This document shows, in pieces, positions 31,106 through 35,226 of a DNA stretch of 35,226 bases. Origin of the DNA: Longimicrobiales bacterium (GTDB taxonomy: Bacteria; Gemmatimonadota; Gemmatimonadetes; Longimicrobiales; Gaopeijiaceae); contig JANQNV010000268.1 of NCBI GenBank assembly GCA_028279425.1, positions 1-35,226 of the forward strand. The letters are read 5' to 3'. The position numbers and the translations under genes were made by a program. Positions within the stretch are counted from its first letter, which is position 1. Every line of letters begins with the position of its first letter. The notes beneath the pieces were generated by a model that was given only the letters and a program-made list of their open reading frames with translations, did no database searches and was not told the origin of the DNA.

Positions 31106-31662
31106 TGAAATCCGTACTCTCTAGGTTCCGGAGAGGTGCGTGAGACCGCGGACGTGTCACTGAAGGTGCTCAGGGAAGCCTCGGCGCGCCGGGGCCAGAT
31201 CTTAAGGTACCTACAGCGTCATCGAAGGGCGCCGAACGAGGGGAGCGCCGACTGGCCCTCACCGTAGCCAAAGAATACCGGGGACGGGACTCGAACCCGT
31301 AAGGGATTGCTCCCGGGCGATTTTGAGTTCTCCAACCCGGGGGCGCAAGCGGGCACGGAGCGGTGGAAACAGGGGCAGATCGCGAAACGTCGCGTCTCTC
31401 CCCGTCCTGGCTGTGCCTCTCAGTACGGTGCCCCGTCACCCGTTCCGGCACACTCGTGGCACAGTTCGCCCCCCTCGCCCCGGTCATATCCGGGGGCCTT
31501 CTCGAATCAGGATCGACCTTGCTCTTACGGCCCCTGATTCCGCTGCATCCCGCACCCGAGCCCAGCAGCTCCGGTCCGCGTGCGCCCTGCACTGGAACGC
31601 CCCCCCCCGCAGACACGGTCCAGCGCCTCTTCGACAGGGCCCCTAATTCTGGGAGAAAAGGC
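31106..31662. other. 557-base gene-free interval holding a tRNA fragment
   Basis: Between the carbamoyltransferase start and the Cys-rich protein start, the only recognisable item is the tRNA-Leu 3' fragment at 31276-31327. The left part (31106-31275) is the leader of the carbamoyltransferase operon. The part from 31328 to 31662 shows no credible gene: frames there are short or lack the codon bias of neighbours. Confidence 0.6.
31276..31327 (-). tRNA. 3' fragment of tRNA-Leu(CAA), candidate attachment site
   Basis: Read on the minus strand, the segment begins with anticodon loop CTCAAAA (anticodon CAA). It continues through a type-II variable arm GGGAGCAATCCC, a perfect T arm ACGGG-TTCGAGT-CCCGT, and acceptor strand CCCCGGT with discriminator A. 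No CCA is encoded. The bases 5' of the anticodon loop do not pair with its 3' stem, and no D arm or 5' acceptor strand is present. So only the 3' part of the gene exists here. Integrases often cut in the anticodon loop and leave exactly such a copy at one end of an inserted element. Confidence 0.8.
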
Positions 31663-32070
31663 ATGCGCTATTCAGTGATGACAGTATTCGTTTGCTTGGT
31701 GGCGGCGTTCGCACCGTCCCAGGCCGCAGCTCAGGAGTGTGAGGGCTGCTCGTACACTCCTTTCGCCACCTGCCAAGAGACGTCCTCGCAGCTTGGCTAT
31801 GACCCCTGCTACGAGGTCTTTCTGTACTGTTCAGGCGGCGAGTATTGTGAGCAGCAAGCTACGCTTGGTCTAACCCAAGATGGTAGTCTGCTCCGACCCG
31901 AATTGAACGCCCTGACGCTGACAGCTGGTGCAACTGATCACCTACTTTCCGGCTTCTCGAGCAGGGATGAGATTGTCCGCCGCGAGTGCGACGGCGCAAT
32001 CGTGCAGCGACGCTTCACGCCGAGAACGGCAAGCAAGCTGCGACAGGCATCCGCCGCCCTCACGTTCTAG
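31663..32070 (+). CDS. small secreted Cys-rich protein, unknown
   Basis: ATG 31663 follows GGGAGA at a distance of about 7 bases and gives 135 residues. A signal peptide (MRYSVMTVFVCLVAAFAPSQ, cleaved after AAAQ) is followed by a Cys cluster: ECEGC, ATC, DPC, YC and EYC within about 40 residues, so six Cys that could form three disulfides. The C-terminal 70 residues are polar, with two or three short beta-like segments and a basic end (RRFTPRTASKLRQAS). No family is recognised. Codon use is less GC-biased than in genes left of the tRNA fragment. The next gene starts 3 bases after its stop, so the two form an operon. Confidence 0.7.
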   Translation: MRYSVMTVFVCLVAAFAPSQAAAQECEGCSYTPFATCQETSSQLGYDPCYEVFLYCSGGEYCEQQATLGLTQDGSLLRPELNALTLTAGATDHLLSGFSSRDEIVRRECDGAIVQRRFTPRTASKLRQASAALTF

Positions 32071-32073
32071 ATC

Positions 32074-33288
32074 ATGGGCACCCGGCCGGCCCACTGGCTC
32101 CTTCCTGGTCTACTGGTCGCTCTCTTTGGGGCTGTCTGGCCCCTCAGTGCGGCGCCCCAAGAAGCGGCTGCTTTCCTGCTCGGACATGGTCGAGGGGTGC
32201 ATTCGTTCGGGAAGGTGGCCGGCATCGCAATTGCGGACTCGGGCCCCATCCTAGTCCTCGACAACAACTCGGGGAGTCTCGAGTGGTTCGACGAGGGGGG
32301 GCGACATCTCAAGAGTATCCCGGGGGACACCGACCCAGGCCTGCGAGGTGCGCAGTCCTTATCGGTAATATCGGACACGGTTTTCATCGTAGAGCACGGG
32401 GCAAGGGTGCTGTCGCGTTGGCTCCTAGACGGACGTCGCCTCAGACCTCGCTCACTACCCTTCGATTCCGTGAACCCGGATCTCGACCTGACTCTCTTCG
32501 GGGGTCATCGCTTAGCGGGCGGCGACCTCTTGTCTGGGTTCTCGGTGAATGGCCCTGCGCTCGGGGAGGCTTCTGCGGATGTCCCACTTGTCACCTGGGG
32601 GCACACCGGCGTCGGATCCACTACCCTCGACACGCTTGGCGTCCGGCATCGGTTTCTGGTCGCCCGCGACCCAAACCGGATACTGCCGGAAGCGTTCGTT
32701 TCTCCCCAGCCCCTGATTGGCTCAGACCAGGTGGCGGTTTCATCAGATGGCAGCGCGGTGGTGGTGGCTTCGCTTCAGGAGGGAAGACAGCGAGTCCGCA
32801 TCTGGCTGAATGGTGATGCGAGGGCGCCGCTAAGCATTGACCTCCCGGCGTACGGCATAACGGCGGATGATCGGGAGCACCTGACCGACTGGGCTCTTCT
32901 TCCCTTTGCCGCCGCGACCGGTATGACTCGCGAGCGATCCACCGTGGTCAGAACTTGGGTGGAGCGAGCGCTCTGGGCCCCGTCCACCCTCACGAGAGCC
33001 CAGGGGGTAGTAGCGGGAGATGACGGGTTCTGGCTTAAGCACCCGAGCCTGCCTGGGTACGCTGCGACCTGGTCCCGATTCGACTTCGAGGGCACGCTAC
33101 TTGACGAGTTGCGCGTCCCCGCCGGACTCAGGATGCTAGGCATCCACACTGGGCAGGTCTTCTTGGCTCGAGCAACAATGGTGGAGGACGGGCCAGTATG
33201 CGTTGCGGCGGTCCTATCGACGGGAGAATGCGCGGGCTTGATTCAGTTGGCCTTGGTTGAGTCGGGGGCGGATGAAGCCCCCCGCTGA
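32074..33288 (+). CDS. secreted beta-propeller-like protein
   Basis: This 404-residue protein starts at ATG 32074, 3 bases after the TAG of the Cys-rich gene, with no separate ribosome binding site, so re-initiation is likely. The signal peptide (about 1-27) ends PLSAAPQ. Propeller-like strands repeat: GIAIADSGPILVLDNNSGSLEWFDEGGRHL, SLSVISDTVFIVEHGARVLSRWLLDG, and near the end GYAATWSRFDFEGTLLDEL and LGIHTGQVFLARATMVEDG. The pattern fits the six-bladed propeller proteins elsewhere in the window but is more diverged and lacks the GPGEF loop and lipobox. The pairing with a Cys-rich secreted protein suggests a two-part surface system. The last 46 bases overlap the regulator gene on the other strand. 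Confidence 0.8.
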   Translation: MGTRPAHWLLPGLLVALFGAVWPLSAAPQEAAAFLLGHGRGVHSFGKVAGIAIADSGPILVLDNNSGSLEWFDEGGRHLKSIPGDTDPGLRGAQSLSVISDTVFIVEHGARVLSRWLLDGRRLRPRSLPFDSVNPDLDLTLFGGHRLAGGDLLSGFSVNGPALGEASADVPLVTWGHTGVGSTTLDTLGVRHRFLVARDPNRILPEAFVSPQPLIGSDQVAVSSDGSAVVVASLQEGRQRVRIWLNGDARAPLSIDLPAYGITADDREHLTDWALLPFAAATGMTRERSTVVRTWVERALWAPSTLTRAQGVVAGDDGFWLKHPSLPGYAATWSRFDFEGTLLDELRVPAGLRMLGIHTGQVFLARATMVEDGPVCVAAVLSTGECAGLIQLALVESGADEAPR

Positions 33289-33641
33289 GGGTCGCCGTCA
33301 TAGCGGCCCAACTCATGGGCTAGGCGCACTATCTGCTGCACAAGGTCCGCCCGCGATATGGCTGGTTGGGAGTGGGACGGAGGTAAGAGTTCGCACGGGT
33401 CAAGCCCTAGCGCATCCGCTACTCGAACCACGACCTCAAGACTGAACTTCGGGCGCAGCAGCTGGGCCGACAAGGTCGACGTGGGCACCCCGGCCGACGA
33501 AGCCAACCACTTCAGGGGACGGTCGCCAAGAACAGAAAGGATACGCTCGCGGACATATAGGTGCAGAGTTCGCCCCCTCACTGCGCCCTCCCGGTTCGGC
33601 TTTGATCCACGACTTCTTGCCAACGCAACAGTAAGGCGCAT
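33243..33641 (-). CDS. small XRE-like helix-turn-helix regulator
   Basis: This 132-residue protein starts at ATG 33641. Residues 28-90 form a Cro/C1-type helix-turn-helix: LHLYVRERILSVLGDRPLKWLASSAGVPTSTLSAQL, then FSLEVVVRVADALGLDPCELLPP. The first 27 residues are basic, and the tail is a helix (RADLVQQIVRLAHEL) plus a disordered end. A DNA-binding role is well supported; the target is not. It runs opposite to both flanking propeller genes. Its 3' end overlaps one by 46 bases, and its start shares a 67-base gap with the other. A 20-bp dyad covers its start codon (33636-33655), suggesting self-control and control of the gene at 33709. Confidence 0.78.
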   Translation of the reverse strand: MRLTVALARSRGSKPNREGAVRGRTLHLYVRERILSVLGDRPLKWLASSAGVPTSTLSAQLLRPKFSLEVVVRVADALGLDPCELLPPSHSQPAISRADLVQQIVRLAHELGRYDGDPQRGASSAPDSTKAN

Positions 33642-33655
33642 AAGTTGTGATGCGC
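33636..33655. promoter_or_regulatory. 20-bp dyad over the regulator's start codon
   Basis: GCGCAT (33636-33641) and ATGCGC (33650-33655) are perfect inverted arms around 8 bases. The left arm contains the regulator's ATG on the minus strand. The dyad lies in the 67-base gap between divergent genes, the right place for an operator read by the regulator itself. Confidence 0.45.
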
Positions 33656-33708
33656 AAGACTCTGCCTCGCACCTCGACTCGGCCGTCGTGCCCTAGGGGG
33701 CACCACTA

Positions 33709-34890
33709 ATGCGTTCAGTCCGATTGCCGGCAACAGCGATCCTCGCTGTCCACGCGCTCGTCGCGACGTCCTGTGACCGCTCAGACGCGGTGGCGCACAA
33801 TGGCCCTGCCTATGCCGCACGAGACACACTCGTCGTGCAGTCCAGCGGCCCCGATGAAATCCTCGATCTGCGCGAGCTCTTCCGACTCCGGTCCAGCGAG
33901 CTGGGTGACCAAGCCATCGGGGAAGTCACTGCCCTCGCTGATCTAGGTGGCGGGCGTTTCGTTTACTGGGACGACGACTTTCACGAACTGAGGCTTGTCT
34001 CTGGTGAGTCCGACAGCCACACCGTTATCGGGCGTGAGGGGGAAGGGCCCGGCGAATTCGTGTCGGTGCGTGGAATCGTAGCTGCACGGAACGGTTCCCT
34101 CGTGGTGTGGGACAGTGGGAACAATCGACTCACGGTCCTCGACTCGACGGGCACGGTCGTCGAAACCCACCCGGCACTGACAGGTTTCAACGAAGGTCGG
34201 CACTTCGCGTTGGTGACCGACAGCAGTGTGTCGCTGATGCATGGAGACCGTCAGCGGACATCGGCCGCCGGTCAGCCCGCGAAGCTGATGCGTCACGACC
34301 TCGCTACTGGGGCGGTGTCTCCGCTCGCAGCTCTTCCGCTTCCGGAGTCCTCCCACGAAGCCTATCGCATCAATCGGTACGTGAACTTCCCAGCCCGGAC
34401 AGAATCAGACATCGGGCTCGGGGGACGGATAGCCATCGGGCGGAGTGACGACTATCGGTTCGACGTTCTCTTTGGGGATCGCCTAGTCAGAGTCCAACGC
34501 GCGTGGACTCCAGCACAGGTCCTCCCAGAGGAACGGACGAACTGGGTGTTGGCGGTGCGAACGGTGGAAGCCGCTACGGGAAGGTCGTTTCCGGTACCCG
34601 ATTCGAAGCCCGCGTTTAGGCGACTCATGGTCGGCGATGCAGGGCGCATCTGGGTGGAACGCTATGTGGCTGCACACCGGCTCCATTCCGACTGTTTTGG
34701 GCGAACCCCGCTCTGTTGGGTCGAGAAGCCGACGTTCGACGTTTTCAGCGCGGAGGGGGAGTACGAAGGCACAGTGACACTACCCGTAAGGACCGCCCTT
34801 CTCTCAGTCCGCGGGGATACGCTTTGGGTATCTGAACTGGGACCCCTGCAGCAGGTAGAGCTTGTCCGGTACATCGTCGAACCAGGGTGA
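33709..34890 (+). CDS. six-bladed beta-propeller protein, probable lipoprotein
   Basis: ATG 33709 follows AGGGGG by about 8 bases and gives 393 residues. The N-terminus (RLPATAILAVHALVATSC) looks like a lipoprotein signal with Cys22, although the residue three before Cys is Ala rather than Leu. The body has propeller strands: GRFVYWDDDFHELRLVSGES, then GREGEGPGEFVSVRGIVAARNGSLVVWDSGNNRLTVLD, and later IWVERYVAAH and YEGTVTLPVRTALLSVRGDTLWV. The GEGPGEF loop is shared with the lipoprotein at 13949-15157. Two Cys near the C-terminus (SDCFGRTPLCW) could be bonded. It lies divergently from the XRE-like gene across a possible operator. It is accessory cargo of the putative island. Confidence 0.83.
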   Translation: MRSVRLPATAILAVHALVATSCDRSDAVAHNGPAYAARDTLVVQSSGPDEILDLRELFRLRSSELGDQAIGEVTALADLGGGRFVYWDDDFHELRLVSGESDSHTVIGREGEGPGEFVSVRGIVAARNGSLVVWDSGNNRLTVLDSTGTVVETHPALTGFNEGRHFALVTDSSVSLMHGDRQRTSAAGQPAKLMRHDLATGAVSPLAALPLPESSHEAYRINRYVNFPARTESDIGLGGRIAIGRSDDYRFDVLFGDRLVRVQRAWTPAQVLPEERTNWVLAVRTVEAATGRSFPVPDSKPAFRRLMVGDAGRIWVERYVAAHRLHSDCFGRTPLCWVEKPTFDVFSAEGEYEGTVTLPVRTALLSVRGDTLWVSELGPLQQVELVRYIVEPG

Positions 34891-34910
34891 CCGGACCCGC
34901 GGCGCCGGTC
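34889..34910 (+). terminator. possible hairpin at the end of the propeller gene
   Basis: GACCGG (34889-34894) and CCGGTC (34905-34910) pair perfectly around a 10-base loop. The left arm overlaps the last bases of the stop codon. The stem is short and there is no T-run, so this is weak. Confidence 0.35.
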
Positions 34911-35128
34911 CACGGAAGCGGCGGCCTGACAGTGGCGCGCCCCGCGCGCAGTTCTCGCTTCAATTCAACCAGGGTGGCCGCTCCGCTAGAAGATATGAAA
35001 GGGCTGGCCCAACCTGCTCGGGGTAACGCGGATTAGCGGAGCCCACGAGGAGTTCACGCCAGAGCCACATGCGATACTCAAGATCGCAACCGGCAGGAGG
35101 ACCTGAATCGCCCCGGTTCGCCGCAGGC
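34891..35128. other. 238-base interval without a gene
   Basis: Apart from the weak hairpin at its left end I see no gene, RNA or repeat here. It separates the last propeller gene from the probable insertion-sequence end, and together with it forms the 336 bases at the right edge that lack a full gene. Confidence 0.5.
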
Positions 35129-35226
35129 TGTCAACGCCGGACGAAAATGTGACAAACGCGGCGGGTGAAAATGTTACACCCGGCGGAGGGGACGAGCCTC
35201 AGATCGTCGCGTTCTCCTTCTTGGCT
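35129..35226 (-). mobile_element. probable IS21-type insertion-sequence end (partial)
   Basis: From TGTCAACGCC (35129-35138) inward there are two near-identical copies of a 12-base motif: GAAAATGTGACA at 35143-35154 and GAAAATGTTACA at 35167-35178, offset by exactly 24 bases. Multiple short direct repeats inside a TGT-starting end are the mark of IS21-family termini. A minus-strand frame ending in KKENATI and a stop at 35199-35201 enters from the right edge, which would fit the 3' end of the second transposition gene. Too little sequence is present to be sure. Confidence 0.5.
35143..35178. repeat. two 12-base direct repeats, 24-base period
   Basis: GAAAATGTGACA and GAAAATGTTACA differ at one of 12 positions. 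They stand out as A/T-rich words in GC-rich DNA and are probably transposase-binding repeats of the insertion-sequence end described at 35129-35226. Confidence 0.7.

Noticed and set aside
31196..31230. A sigma70 promoter for the carbamoyltransferase operon (TAAGAT at 31199-31204 on the minus strand)
   Set aside because: No acceptable -35 element is found at 16-18 bases; the best match has 2 of 6 positions.
31328..31400. The 5' half of the tRNA-Leu gene joined to the fragment
   Set aside because: No D-arm-like sequence or strand complementary to the acceptor end is found, and the anticodon stem does not pair.
35199..35226. A gene entering from the right edge on the minus strand
   Set aside because: Only eight codons and a stop are visible, too few to call as a gene, so it is mentioned only with the insertion-sequence end.

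Overview
The window is GC-rich and packed with genes, with strong third-position GC bias. Its gene families point to Gemmatimonadota or a close relative. These are two ADOP-type (acidobacterial duplicated orphan permease) permeases, one coupled to PadR, a TIGR02999-type ECF sigma factor beside a TPR-bearing Ser/Thr kinase, several six-bladed beta-propeller lipoproteins and a fused SecDF. No rRNA, complete tRNA or CRISPR array is present, so the taxonomic call is an inference from gene content.

Layout, left to right. 1-199: the 3' end of a probable glycerate kinase. 230-3075: a doubtful small secreted ORF, then secDF. 3176-6034: a PadR regulator and an ADOP permease joined by an ATGA overlap, behind a sigma70-like promoter that overlaps a 24-bp palindrome. 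6078-7830: a Big_2-domain surface protein whose 5' end is decayed. 7854-10325: a second ADOP permease without PadR. 10516-11526: a VOC-family protein and an unknown protein. 11801-13876: a secreted class C beta-lactamase-like serine hydrolase. 13949-17067: three lipoproteins, namely a propeller, a short one, and a mono-haem cytochrome-like one. 17187-20218: the ECF sigma factor and the Ser/Thr kinase, convergent with overlapping 3' ends. 20312-22375: a PKD/PQQ-propeller lipoprotein and a DUF4440/SnoaL-like secreted protein.

22506-27593 is a tightly packed minus-strand signalling operon. It encodes a cupredoxin-like protein, a histidine kinase continuous in frame with an outer-membrane beta-barrel, and a REC/HD-GYP c-di-GMP phosphodiesterase. 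An EAL-domain stump lies upstream. The likely logic is that a periplasmic copper or redox-type protein and an envelope sensor feed phosphotransfer to c-di-GMP turnover. 27596-31105 is a four-gene cassette: carbamoyltransferase, SxtJ-like membrane protein, DUF5989 micro-protein, SGNH hydrolase. It has the same order of classes as sxtI-sxtJ-sxtK-sxtL of cyanobacterial saxitoxin clusters, but without the rest of that pathway. I infer a carbamoylation module of unknown substrate.

At 31276-31327 lies the 3' part of a tRNA-Leu(CAA) gene, cut at the anticodon loop. To its right, codon use looks less GC-biased and the cargo is accessory: a Cys-rich secreted protein, two propeller proteins, and an XRE-type regulator with a palindrome over its start codon. 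The window ends in what looks like an IS21-type terminus. I read 31276 rightward as one end of an integrated genomic island. The most unusual items are the kinase-barrel fusion, the sxtIJKL-like cassette and the tRNA-fragment island boundary.
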